Below, piece after piece: positions 25,494-34,014 of a DNA stretch of 54,952 nt (position 1 is the first letter of the stretch; each line of letters begins with the position of its first letter). Source of the stretch: Oscillospiraceae bacterium (GTDB lineage: Bacteria; Bacillota; Clostridia; Christensenellales; Aristaeellaceae). The stretch is taken from assembly GCA_031270865.1 (NCBI GenBank), contig JAISWI010000098.1:1-54952 (forward strand). The letters are read 5' to 3'. Below the pieces are notes generated by a model. The model was given only the letters and a program-made list of their open reading frames with translations, did no database searches and had not been told where the DNA came from. The position numbers and the translations under genes were made by a program.

Positions 25494-26882
25494 ATGGTAA
25501 GGGAAGAAACCATCGCGCGCAGGCGCGTGAGGGCGCTGCTTGACCCGAATAGCTTTGTTGAGCTGGACGCGCTCGTTTCCGGGGGCGAGGGCGTTGTGAC
25601 CGGATACGGCGCGGCGGATGGCCGCCCCGTGTACATATTCGCGCAGGATCCATCCGAAAAGTCCGGCGCGGTCAGCGCGGCGCACGCCGCTAAGATACTC
25701 AAGGCGCTGAGGCTGGCCAGGTCCTGCGGCGCCCCGGTGGTCGGTATGTTCGACAGCGCGGGCGCGTGGCTTGAGGATGGCGTTCTCGCGATGAACGCCT
25801 ATGCCGAACTGTTCGCGCAGGCCGCGCGGATGTCGGGCGTTGTGCCGATGGTGGGCGTGGCGCTGGGCGCGTGCGTCGGCGCGGGCGCGATACTGCCCGC
25901 GCTGATGGACGCGGTCATAGCCAGCGAATCCGCGTCGCAGTGGATCGTCGGGCCTGGCGCGACCGCGAAGGAACTGGGCCTGTACCCCGGCCAGGTCCGC
26001 GATAAGGAACTGGGCGGCGCACAAGCCCACGCCAAACGCGGCGGCGTGGCCATACTCGCCCGGGATGAGGCTGAGGCCATCGGCAAGGCGCGGGCGCTGC
26101 TCGCGCTGCTGCCCGACAACAGCCTTGAATCCGTCGAGGATGAGCCTACCAGCGACGCGGACATCAACCGCGCGTTGACCGCCGTCGATCCCGCCAAGCC
26201 GGAGGCGATCGTCTCATCGCTGCTGGACAGCGGCACCGCGCTGCCGCTGTACGCGCTGTACGCCGGCAGCGTCACGGTAACGCTGGGACGCGTCGGCGGA
26301 CGCGCCGTCGGGATAATCACGGCGACGGGCAAGATATGCTCCGGGGGATGCCGCAAGGCCGCGCGGTTCATCCGGCTGTGCGATTGCTTCAACATACCCA
26401 TTATATCCCTGGTCAATACCGACGGCATAGCGGCCGCCGCGCCGCGTGACCTGACCGACACGATCAAGGCCGTCGCGCAGCTTAGTTACGCCATCGCCGA
26501 GGCTACTACGGCAAAGCTGACCATTATCACGCGAGACGCGGTCGGCGCGGGATACGCCGCGTTCGGCGGCCGCGCTTCGGCAGACGCTGTGTACGCGTGG
26601 CCCGGCGCGGTCATCAGCCCGATTACGCCGGAGGCCGCCGTCGCCGCGCTCAATAAGGATGAGCTTGGCGCGGCAAAGGGCGGCGTCGAGGCGACGCGCC
26701 AGCGGCTGATCGATGGTTACGCGCGGGACGTCGCCGACGGCGCGAACGCGGCGCGGCTGGGTTTGATCGACGATATCATAGAGCCGGCCGACACGCGTCG
26801 GCTGCTGATATCCGCGCTGGAGATGCTGCAGGGAAAGCGCGACCAGAATCCGCCGAAAAAACACGGCAACCTGCCGCTATGA
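25494..26882 (+). CDS. Acyl-CoA carboxyltransferase subunit (12S/MmdA-like)
   Basis: 462 residues with two crotonase-like carboxyltransferase halves: N-terminal ALLDPNSFVELDAL and ALGACVGAGAILPALMD; C-terminal GIITATGKICSGGCRKAARFI and PIISLVNTDG. It is related to methylmalonyl-CoA decarboxylase alpha and the 12S transcarboxylase subunit, but about 50 residues shorter than usual, mainly at the N-terminus. Substrate (propionyl/methylmalonyl-CoA or other) cannot be read from the sequence. The ATG at 25494 follows GGGAGGG. It heads a four-gene cluster with an OadG-like protein, biotin carrier and OadA-like protein. Confidence 0.83.
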   Translation: MVREETIARRRVRALLDPNSFVELDALVSGGEGVVTGYGAADGRPVYIFAQDPSEKSGAVSAAHAAKILKALRLARSCGAPVVGMFDSAGAWLEDGVLAMNAYAELFAQAARMSGVVPMVGVALGACVGAGAILPALMDAVIASESASQWIVGPGATAKELGLYPGQVRDKELGGAQAHAKRGGVAILARDEAEAIGKARALLALLPDNSLESVEDEPTSDADINRALTAVDPAKPEAIVSSLLDSGTALPLYALYAGSVTVTLGRVGGRAVGIITATGKICSGGCRKAARFIRLCDCFNIPIISLVNTDGIAAAAPRDLTDTIKAVAQLSYAIAEATTAKLTIITRDAVGAGYAAFGGRASADAVYAWPGAVISPITPEAAVAALNKDELGAAKGGVEATRQRLIDGYARDVADGANAARLGLIDDIIEPADTRRLLISALEMLQGKRDQNPPKKHGNLPL

Positions 26883-26898
26883 CGGGAGGAGCGCAGAG

Positions 26899-27468
26899 AT
26901 GAGCGACACCAAAACCAACGTCACGCCTGAACCTACCGCGCTGGCCACGCTCGACCCGACGCCGGAAGCTGTCGCGCTGCCGGATGGTTTCACGGAGATC
27001 GCGCTGTACGCTACGCCTGAACCGACGGTAGTGGGATCGGCAACCGGGCAGAATGGCCGGAACATGCTGCTTATGCTGGCGTTCGTGATACTGCTGCTGG
27101 CGGTATTCACGCTGCTGGACCGGGCGAAGTCGCGGCGCGACAATGATAAACCGGAGGCCGCGCAGCCGCCCGGGAATGACGCCGCGCCTTTGGCAATAAC
27201 CGCCAAGACCGTCGCGGTTGAGGCGGCGGGCGCGGTCAATCTGGTAAATTCAGCCGAAACAGCCGGGGAGGATGACGACGAGATCGCGGCGGTAATCGCG
27301 GCGGTCACCGCGATGATGAGCGAGGCGTGGGCCGCTACGCCGGTCGCCGCCGAACCTCCGCCGCCGCCGGACGCGCTGCGCGTTCGCCGGGTCCGGCGCA
27401 ATCCGCATGGGGTTCCGACGTGGCGGCGAACGGGCATCGAGGAACAAGTTTACAGCCGTTTGAGCTGA
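26899..27468 (+). CDS. OadG-like gamma subunit of a sodium-pump decarboxylase
   Basis: 189 residues. A single membrane helix (about residues 55–70, MLLMLAFVILLLAVFTLL) is followed by an Ala/Pro-rich linker, an acidic patch (EDDDEIAAVIAAV) and a C-terminal RRVRRNPHG…WRRTGI segment. This architecture is typical of OadG/MmdD subunits that tether biotin-dependent decarboxylases to the membrane. The ATG has GGGAGGA upstream. No OadB/MmdB-type ion-pump gene is found nearby. Confidence 0.75.
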   Translation: MSDTKTNVTPEPTALATLDPTPEAVALPDGFTEIALYATPEPTVVGSATGQNGRNMLLMLAFVILLLAVFTLLDRAKSRRDNDKPEAAQPPGNDAAPLAITAKTVAVEAAGAVNLVNSAETAGEDDDEIAAVIAAVTAMMSEAWAATPVAAEPPPPPDALRVRRVRRNPHGVPTWRRTGIEEQVYSRLS

Positions 27469-27487
27469 TTGATTAGGAGGTTATGAC

Positions 27488-27916
27488 ATGCGCGCATTCA
27501 ACATCACCGTCAACGGCAAGACGTATCAGGTTCAGGCCGAGGAGACTACAGGCGGCATCGCGGCAACGGTTCCGGCGGCGCCCGCCGCGCCAATCGCGGT
27601 TCAGGCCTCAAATCCCGCTACGGCCCCCGTTGTCGCTCCGGCTCCCGTGGCGGCTCCGGCTCCGGCAGCCGCGCCAGCGAAACCCGCCCCGGCCATCACC
27701 GGCGGCGAGCGGATCAAGTCGCCGATGCCGGGCACGATCATCTCCGTCAAGGTATCGGAAGGCCAGTCCGTCAAGAAGCACGACGTGCTGATCATACTGG
27801 AGGCCATGAAGATGGAGAATGAGATCGTCGCGCCGCGCGACGGCGTGGTCGCGCAAATACCGGCGGGCAAGGGCGCGAGCGTCAACACGGGCGACACGCT
27901 GGTTGTAATCCAATAA
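27488..27916 (+). CDS. Biotin carboxyl carrier protein
   Basis: 142 residues. A short N-terminal segment (FNITVNGKTYQVQ) leads into a Pro/Ala-rich flexible linker (about 27–70) and a biotinyl domain whose biotin-accepting lysine is Lys108 in EAMKM. It resembles the 1.3S transcarboxylase subunit and the MmdC/OadA biotin domain. It ferries carboxyl groups between carboxyltransferases, which are encoded on both sides. GGAGG precedes the ATG. Confidence 0.93.
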   Translation: MRAFNITVNGKTYQVQAEETTGGIAATVPAAPAAPIAVQASNPATAPVVAPAPVAAPAPAAAPAKPAPAITGGERIKSPMPGTIISVKVSEGQSVKKHDVLIILEAMKMENEIVAPRDGVVAQIPAGKGASVNTGDTLVVIQ

Positions 27917-27955
27917 TGGCCGCGCGTAACGAAATAAGCTTGCGGAGGTGACGGC

Positions 27956-29347
27956 ATGGCCAAGGTTAAGATAGTGGATACGATACTGCGCGACGCGTCG
28001 CAGTCGCAGGCCGCGACGCGCATGCGGATAGACCAGATGGTCCCCGCGTTCGAATACCTGGATAAGGCCGGGTACTACGCGCTGGAGTGCTGGGGCGGAG
28101 CGACGTTCGACAGCTGCCTGCGGTTCCTGAACGAGGATCCGTGGGAGCGCCTGCGCGCGCTGCGCAAGGGATTGCCCAACACCAAGCTGCAGATGCTGCT
28201 GCGCGGCCAGAATATATTGGGATATAAGCATTACGCGGACGACGTGGTCGAGTACTTCGTCAAGAAGTCGCTGGACAACGGCATAGACATCATCCGCACA
28301 TTCGACGCGCTCAACGACCTGCGCAACATGGAGACGGCGGTAAAGGCGACGAAGCGGTACGGCGGCATCGCCGAGGTCGCGATGAGCTACACGATCAGCG
28401 CGGTGCACACCGAGGCGTACTTTGTCGAGCTGGCGCGGCGTATCGAGGGCATGGGCGCGGACATCATCTGCATAAAGGATATGGCAAACCTGCTGCTGCC
28501 ATATAGCGCTTATAGTTTGGTAAAGAAGCTGAAGGCCTCAACCAAGCTGCCCATCCACGTTCACACCCACAACACCACGGGCACGGGCGACATGACTTAC
28601 CTCAAGGCGATCGAGGCTGGCGCGGACATAGTGGACACAGCGCTCTCGCCGCTTGCGAACGGCACCAGCCAGCCGGCGACCGAGGCTTTAGTCGCGACGC
28701 TGAAGGGCACCGAGTACGATCCCGGCCTGGACATGGGGCAGTTGAGCAAGGCGGCGGAACACTTCCGGGGCGTCGCGGCGGAGCTTACCAAAGAGGGATG
28801 GCTCGACCCGCGGGTGTTAAGCGTGGACGTGAACACGCTGTTATACCAGGTGCCGGGCGGGATGCTGTCCAACCTGATCGGGCAGCTGAAGCAGGCGAAA
28901 GCGTCGGATAGGTTCTACGACGTGCTGGAAGAGGTGCCCAGGGTGCGCGAGGACTTCGGGCTGCCGCCGCTGGTCACGCCGACCAGCCAGATCGTCGGCA
29001 CGCAGGCCGTGCTCAACGTGCTGGGCGGAGAGCGTTACAAGCAGGTCACCAAGGAATCCAAAGGGCTAATGAGGGGCGAATATGGCCAGCTGCCCGCGCC
29101 GGTGAACGAGGACGTTCGACAGAAGATCATCGGCGGCGAGAAGGTCATCACGAACCGCCCGGCGGACGACATCCCGCCCGAGCTTGATAAGTACCGCGCG
29201 GAGATCAAGCAGTATATGGAACAGGATGAGGACGCGCTCAGCTACGCGCTGTTCCCGCAGGTCGCGCTGAAGTTCTTCGAGGCGCGGCAGGCCGCGAAAC
29301 TGCGCCTTGAGGGATTGACGCCGGACCGCGCGGCTATGCCCATCTGA
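27956..29347 (+). CDS. Oxaloacetate decarboxylase alpha / transcarboxylase 5S-type carboxyltransferase
   Basis: 463 residues. The HMGL-like barrel begins VKIVDTILRDASQSQ, with the metal site HVHTHNTTG and catalytic lysine region ICIKDMANLL. A PYC/OADA conserved domain fills the C-terminal half, and the protein ends without its own biotin domain, consistent with the separate carrier encoded just upstream. It transfers carboxyl between carboxybiotin and pyruvate/oxaloacetate. GGAGG precedes the ATG. A perfect 8-bp inverted repeat (29349–29356 with 29396–29403) follows the gene, but its loop is long. Confidence 0.9.
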   Translation: MAKVKIVDTILRDASQSQAATRMRIDQMVPAFEYLDKAGYYALECWGGATFDSCLRFLNEDPWERLRALRKGLPNTKLQMLLRGQNILGYKHYADDVVEYFVKKSLDNGIDIIRTFDALNDLRNMETAVKATKRYGGIAEVAMSYTISAVHTEAYFVELARRIEGMGADIICIKDMANLLLPYSAYSLVKKLKASTKLPIHVHTHNTTGTGDMTYLKAIEAGADIVDTALSPLANGTSQPATEALVATLKGTEYDPGLDMGQLSKAAEHFRGVAAELTKEGWLDPRVLSVDVNTLLYQVPGGMLSNLIGQLKQAKASDRFYDVLEEVPRVREDFGLPPLVTPTSQIVGTQAVLNVLGGERYKQVTKESKGLMRGEYGQLPAPVNEDVRQKIIGGEKVITNRPADDIPPELDKYRAEIKQYMEQDEDALSYALFPQVALKFFEARQAAKLRLEGLTPDRAAMPI

Positions 29348-29412
29348 CGCGTCCGGTTTAGGGCGCGGGGGTGAAATAAGGGGGGACGCCGCTTGCCGGA
29401 CGCCTCCCTCCC

Positions 29413-29441
29413 TTTACTTCTGGCCGGGCATGTGTCATAAT
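29413..29441 (+). promoter_or_regulatory. Possible promoter before the Gfo/Idh/MocA gene
   Basis: TTTACT (29413–29418), 17 bases, CATAAT (29436–29441), about 59 bases before the ATG. Moderate match only. Confidence 0.4.
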
Positions 29442-29499
29442 ATAGTAAGGCTCGTCGCGGGTCGACGCGCCGTGATTTGAATGAGGGAAGGGAACCGTT

Positions 29500-30612
29500 A
29501 TGCCCATAGAAGAAAAGGCCGCGCCTAAACCAGCCAAGCTGCGCGTCGGGATCGTCGGCACGGGCGGCATCGCCCACGCGCACATGAAGGCGTATGTCGA
29601 GATGGACGACGTCGAGATCATCGGCGGTTCGGACATCGTGCCGGGCAAGGCGCGTAAATTCCTGGACGAGTTCGGCCTGACCGACGTTCCGGACTTCGAG
29701 GACAATGACAAGTTGTTCGCGCTGAAACCGGACGGCGTGTCGGTATGCACATATAACACCACGCACCATGTATGCGCCGTCGCCGCGATGGAGGCGGGCA
29801 TCCATGTATTGTGCGAGAAGCCCATGTCCGTCACGCTGGACCAGGCCGTCCAGATGGCCCGGGCGCAGAAGGCGACGGGGAAGATACTGACCATCGGGTT
29901 CCAGCCGCGTTACGACGCGAACATGCGGATGGTCAAGGAGATAGTACGCTCCGGCGCGCTGGGCAAGGTGTACTATGTCCAGACCGGCGGCGGGCGGCGG
30001 CGCGGTATCCCGGGCGGCACATTCGTCAACAAGGAGCAGGCCGGCGTGGGCTGCCTGGCCGACATCGGCTGCTACGGGCTGGACATGGCGCTCAACTCCG
30101 TCGGGTACCGCAAGCCGGTAACGGTCTCGGCGTACGCGTCCGACCTGTTCGGCAAGAACCCGAAGTACTTCCAGGGTGATTTCACGGTTGACGACTTCAC
30201 CTGCGCCCTCATAAGGTTTGACGACGGGCTGGTCCTCGACTTCCGGATGAGCTGGGCCATGCACATGGACACGATGGGCGACACGCTGTTCCTGGGCACG
30301 GACGCCGGGCTGAAGGTCAAGTCGCCCAACCCACACCTCAACTGGGGCGGCGCGTGGGACGGCTCGATCGGCGACGTGTACCTTTACTCCGACGTGTGCG
30401 GCAACCAGGTGGAGACCAGGGTGCCGCTCAAGTCCAGCGAGAAGCGGGACAACTTCGCCGCGAAGGTCCGCGCGTTCCTCGACGCTGTAAGGGATGGCGG
30501 CGAGTCCCCGATCCCGTGGCAGGAGATCATATACAACCAGGCGATCATCGACGGGATCATCCGTTCCAGCGAGGCCAGGCGCGAGGTCGAGGTCGTTATC
30601 CCGGAGATCTGA
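29500..30612 (+). CDS. Gfo/Idh/MocA family NAD(P)-dependent oxidoreductase
   Basis: 370 residues. A Rossmann fold at the N-terminus (VGIVGTGGIAHAH, about 16–28) and the family EKP motif (CEKPMS) are clear; a C-terminal alpha/beta domain follows, including the GCLADIGCYGLDMAL segment. Members oxidise or reduce sugars, inositols and similar polyols; the substrate here is unknown and no sugar-pathway neighbours help. The start has GGGAAGGG upstream. Its stop overlaps the ATG of the next gene (TGATG). Confidence 0.88.
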   Translation: MPIEEKAAPKPAKLRVGIVGTGGIAHAHMKAYVEMDDVEIIGGSDIVPGKARKFLDEFGLTDVPDFEDNDKLFALKPDGVSVCTYNTTHHVCAVAAMEAGIHVLCEKPMSVTLDQAVQMARAQKATGKILTIGFQPRYDANMRMVKEIVRSGALGKVYYVQTGGGRRRGIPGGTFVNKEQAGVGCLADIGCYGLDMALNSVGYRKPVTVSAYASDLFGKNPKYFQGDFTVDDFTCALIRFDDGLVLDFRMSWAMHMDTMGDTLFLGTDAGLKVKSPNPHLNWGGAWDGSIGDVYLYSDVCGNQVETRVPLKSSEKRDNFAAKVRAFLDAVRDGGESPIPWQEIIYNQAIIDGIIRSSEARREVEVVIPEI

Positions 30613-31925
30613 TGGTCCATGAGATTATCGCCGTGGCCCCGGGCAGCCCTGCCGACCAGGCGGGGCTGCGTCCGGGGATGCGGCTTGCGGGCGTCAACGG
30701 GCGGCGCGTTCGCGACCAGATAGATTACCTCGCGCTGACGGCGGCGCGGCGGGTCCTGATGGATATCGAGGAAGACGGCGGGCGGGCGGCGGTATCCGTC
30801 CGGCGGGATGATCCCAGCCAGCCGATAGGCCTCACGTTCGGGCAGAGCATGCGCGTGAAGCCGCTTCGCTGCCGGAACCGCTGCGCGTTCTGCTTCGTCG
30901 ACCAGCTGCCGGAAGGTATGCGCCCGCCGCTGTACGTCAAGGACGACGACTGGCGCATGTCGCTGATGATGGGCAACTATGTAACGCTGACCAATCTCAG
31001 CGACGCGGGGTTCGCGCGGATCATCAGCCGCAAGGCGAGTCCGCTATACCTGTCGGTCCACACGCTCGATCCCGCGCTGCGCGGGCGGCTGCTGGGTCTG
31101 GGCCGTCCCGACGACATCCGCCCAAGGCTGGACGCGCTGCGGGACAGCGGCCTCGCGTTCCACGCGCAGATAGTCATGTGTCCCGGCTGGAACGACGGCG
31201 CGGAACTGTCACGGACACTGGACGGGCTAGCGGGATATTACCCGGCGGCGCGGTCCGTGGCGGTCGTGCCTGTCGGGTTGACGCGATACAGGGATGGGCT
31301 TGTTCCATTGCGGCCTGTTGACCGGGCGGCCGCGCTGGAGACGCTGGGGATTACGCGGCGTGTCCAGTCGGAATGCCTGGCGAGGCTGGGGACGCGCTTC
31401 GCGTTCGCGGCGGATGAGATGTACATCGCGGCGGGAGAGTCCATCCCGGACGACGCGGAGTATGAGGATTACCCTCAGATCGAGAACGGCGTGGGGCTGG
31501 TCCGGCGGTTTACGGTTGAGTTTTCGGAAGGGGCGGCGCTGCCGGGGTCTGGCGAGGGAAGCGGCGTGTCCGGCGGGAATGGGAAGGTTATAATAGTTAC
31601 GGGAGAGGCGGCCGCGCCGTTCCTGCGCGGGCTGGTAGGGTCGGTCGCCGCGAACGCCGAGGTACGGGCGATTAGCAACCGCTTCTGGGGGGAAACTATA
31701 ACCGTCGCGGGATTGGTTATGTCGTCCGACATAATAGAACAGCTGTCCGGCGTTGACGCGCGGGAGATCTGGATCCCCGATGTGATGCTATCAGCGGACG
31801 GCGTGTTCCTGGACGACCGGACGCCGGAACAACTGGCGGCCGCGCTAGGTAAGCCGACGCGCGTGCTGCCCAGCGACGGCGCGGCGCTGCGGCAGGCGTT
31901 GGAACAAAAAGCGGAGGTACAGTGA
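30612..31925 (+). CDS. DUF512-family PDZ/radical-SAM protein
   Basis: 437 residues. An N-terminal PDZ-like segment (VHEIIAVAPGSPADQAGLRPGM) precedes a radical-SAM-like cluster motif C-x3-C-x2-C (Cys87, Cys91, Cys94 in RCRNRCAFC) and the DUF512 domain. The family is conserved in Clostridia and often sits beside der; its reaction is not known to me. The ATG at 30612 overlaps the preceding stop; a longer open frame exists only because it reads through the oxidoreductase gene. The 3' end overlaps der (GTGA). Confidence 0.85.
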   Translation: MVHEIIAVAPGSPADQAGLRPGMRLAGVNGRRVRDQIDYLALTAARRVLMDIEEDGGRAAVSVRRDDPSQPIGLTFGQSMRVKPLRCRNRCAFCFVDQLPEGMRPPLYVKDDDWRMSLMMGNYVTLTNLSDAGFARIISRKASPLYLSVHTLDPALRGRLLGLGRPDDIRPRLDALRDSGLAFHAQIVMCPGWNDGAELSRTLDGLAGYYPAARSVAVVPVGLTRYRDGLVPLRPVDRAAALETLGITRRVQSECLARLGTRFAFAADEMYIAAGESIPDDAEYEDYPQIENGVGLVRRFTVEFSEGAALPGSGEGSGVSGGNGKVIIVTGEAAAPFLRGLVGSVAANAEVRAISNRFWGETITVAGLVMSSDIIEQLSGVDAREIWIPDVMLSADGVFLDDRTPEQLAAALGKPTRVLPSDGAALRQALEQKAEVQ

Positions 31926-33250
31926 AACCGTTAGTTGCGGTGGTGGGCCGGCCCAATGTCGGCAAGTCAACGTTCTTCAACAAGGTGGTCGGGCGGCGCG
32001 TGGCGATCGTGGAGGATACGCCCGGAGTGACGCGCGACCGCATCTACGCCGACGTGGAGTGGCGCGGACGCTCGTTCACGCTGATAGACACGGGCGGTAT
32101 CGACCCGAATACATCCGACGCGCTGCTCTCGCAGACGCGTCGCCAGGCGGAGACCGCCATAGAGACCGCCGACCTGATACTCTTCATGGTAGACGCGCGC
32201 GGCGGGATCACCTCGGACGACCGCGATGTAGCGGATATGCTGCGCAGAGCCGCGAAGCCCGTTCTCCTTGTAGCGAACAAGGCCGACACGCCCGGGCTGG
32301 ATATGGAGTCTGTGGACTTCTTCGAGCTGGGTTTGGATGATCCGTTCCCGGTATCGTCGACCAACATGCTGGGGCTGGGCGACCTGCTGGACGCTATATT
32401 GGAAAGATTGCCCGACGCGGAGGAGGCTGGCGACGGCGGCGGGGATGGAACAATCCATCTAGCGATAGTAGGGAAACCCAACGCGGGTAAGTCCTCGCTG
32501 GTGAATCGACTGCTGGGGGCTGAACGCGTCATGGTATCGGAAGTGCCTGGCACGACGAGAGACGCGATCGACTCGGAATTGACGGTGGACGGGCAGCGGT
32601 TCGTGTTGATCGACACGGCGGGGATAAGGCGCAAGCGGGCCGTGGACGAGGACAGCCTGGAACGCTACAGCGTGCTGAGGGCGATCGCGGCGATAAGGCG
32701 GTGTGACGCCGCGGTATTGATGATAGACGCGGCGGCGGGAGTGACGGAACAGGACGCGAAGATAGCCGGACTGATCAGCGAGGAGGGTAAGGCGCTGGCG
32801 ATCGCGGTTAACAAGTGGGACGCCTTGGAGAAGGAGACGGGCACGCTGGAGGCGTATAGGCGAAATGTGTACGAGCAGCTGAAGTTTGTGTCGTACGCGC
32901 CGACGCTGTTCATATCGGCAAGGACGGGACAAAGGACAGGCAGCGTGCTGGAAACGGCAAGGACAGTGTACCAACAGGCGCATAAGCGCATAGCGACTGG
33001 CGTACTAAATGAAGCGGTGAACGACGCGGCGGCCGCGATGCAGCCTCCGGCGGCAAGCGGGCGCAGGTTGAGGATATACTACGCCACGCAGCCGACAGTA
33101 GCGCCGCCAACGTTCCTGTTCTTCGTGAACGACGAGACGCTGGCGCATTTCTCGTACCAGCGGTATCTGGAGAATCAGCTGCGCAAGGCGTTTGGGTTCG
33201 AGGGGACGCCGGTGAGGTTAGTGTTCAGGAATAGGGCAAGGCCGGAGTGA
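31922..33250 (+). CDS. der: Ribosome-assembly GTPase Der (EngA)
   Basis: 442 residues. Two tandem GTPase domains are seen: G1 GRPNVGKST and GKPNAGKSS, G3 DTGG and DTAG, G4 NKAD and NKWD. A C-terminal KH-like domain follows. Der is required for 50S ribosomal subunit maturation. The start is GTG, overlapping the DUF512 stop, with GGAGGTA just upstream. It is followed by plsY after 23 bases. Confidence 0.97.
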   Translation: MKPLVAVVGRPNVGKSTFFNKVVGRRVAIVEDTPGVTRDRIYADVEWRGRSFTLIDTGGIDPNTSDALLSQTRRQAETAIETADLILFMVDARGGITSDDRDVADMLRRAAKPVLLVANKADTPGLDMESVDFFELGLDDPFPVSSTNMLGLGDLLDAILERLPDAEEAGDGGGDGTIHLAIVGKPNAGKSSLVNRLLGAERVMVSEVPGTTRDAIDSELTVDGQRFVLIDTAGIRRKRAVDEDSLERYSVLRAIAAIRRCDAAVLMIDAAAGVTEQDAKIAGLISEEGKALAIAVNKWDALEKETGTLEAYRRNVYEQLKFVSYAPTLFISARTGQRTGSVLETARTVYQQAHKRIATGVLNEAVNDAAAAMQPPAASGRRLRIYYATQPTVAPPTFLFFVNDETLAHFSYQRYLENQLRKAFGFEGTPVRLVFRNRARPE

Positions 33251-33273
33251 TTCGTTATTAAAGGGGGATGATT

Positions 33274-33924
33274 ATGGCTGCGGGCTTTGTTGCTATCTGC
33301 TTGTGGGTTTTGGGATGGATAGTGGTTCCAGCGGCGTGTTACGTGCTGGGCGGGCTGTCTACGGGGATGTGGGTGTCGTCAAGGTTGAAGGGATTGGATA
33401 TAAGGCAGTTCGGCAGCGGGAGTTCGGGCGCGACGAATGTGTTAAGGACGCTGGGGCGAGGGCCCGGGCTTACGGTGTTTATAGGGGATTTGGTAAAAGG
33501 AGTGGCGGCCGCGCTGGTTGGGAGGCTGCTGGGCGGGCCGTGGCTGGCGTGTCTGTGCGGGTTTTTGGCGGTAGCGGGGAATATTTGGCCGGTAACCGCG
33601 CAGTTTAAGGGCGGGAAGGGTGTTTCGACCGCGGCGGGTGTGTTTTTGGTTTTAGCGCCGTGGCAGGCGCTGCTAGCGATAGTGGTGGCGTTCGTGGTGA
33701 TCTACTGGACGAGGTTTGTGTCGCTGGGGTCAATGGCGGGGTTGGTGGGGTATTGGCTGGCGGCGGGGGTAACGGGGTTATTTGGGGGCAGGGCGCATTT
33801 GTTTTGGGTGGCGTTGGGCGTCAACGCGTTGGTGTTCTACGCGCATCGGCATAACATCCGGCGGCTGTTGGATGGCAATGAGAATAAGCTTGACCTGGCG
33901 ATACTCACGGGCAAGAAAGGTTGA
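33274..33924 (+). CDS. plsY: Acyl-phosphate:glycerol-3-phosphate acyltransferase
   Basis: 216 residues with about five membrane helices. PlsY makes lysophosphatidate from acyl phosphate, the first step of phospholipid synthesis in most bacteria. Conserved motifs are FGSGSSGATNVLRTLG, the GNIWPVTAQFKGGKGVSTA loop and the C-terminal AHRHNIRRLLDGNENKL. The ATG at 33274 was chosen over 33268 because AAGGGGG stands at proper spacing only to the second. Strongly G-rich codon use (TTG, GGG). Confidence 0.93.
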   Translation: MAAGFVAICLWVLGWIVVPAACYVLGGLSTGMWVSSRLKGLDIRQFGSGSSGATNVLRTLGRGPGLTVFIGDLVKGVAAALVGRLLGGPWLACLCGFLAVAGNIWPVTAQFKGGKGVSTAAGVFLVLAPWQALLAIVVAFVVIYWTRFVSLGSMAGLVGYWLAAGVTGLFGGRAHLFWVALGVNALVFYAHRHNIRRLLDGNENKLDLAILTGKKG

Positions 33925-33929
33925 CACGC

Positions 33930-33983
33930 AGGAACAATCTACCCTGGCCACATGGGTCCAGCGTCACGCTGGACCCTCGTGGC
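33930..33983. repeat. Dispersed palindromic repeat, copy 3
   Basis: A diverged copy with the same core CCAGCGTCACGCTGG. Arms GCCACATGGGTCCAGCGT and ACGCTGGACCCTCGTGGC pair over 18 bases with two mismatches. It lies in the gap between convergent plsY and uvrA, as copy 2 does between glmM and recG. Confidence 0.82.
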
Positions 33984-34014
33984 GATGTGAAGGGTTAACA
34001 CAAGCGCAGCGAGC

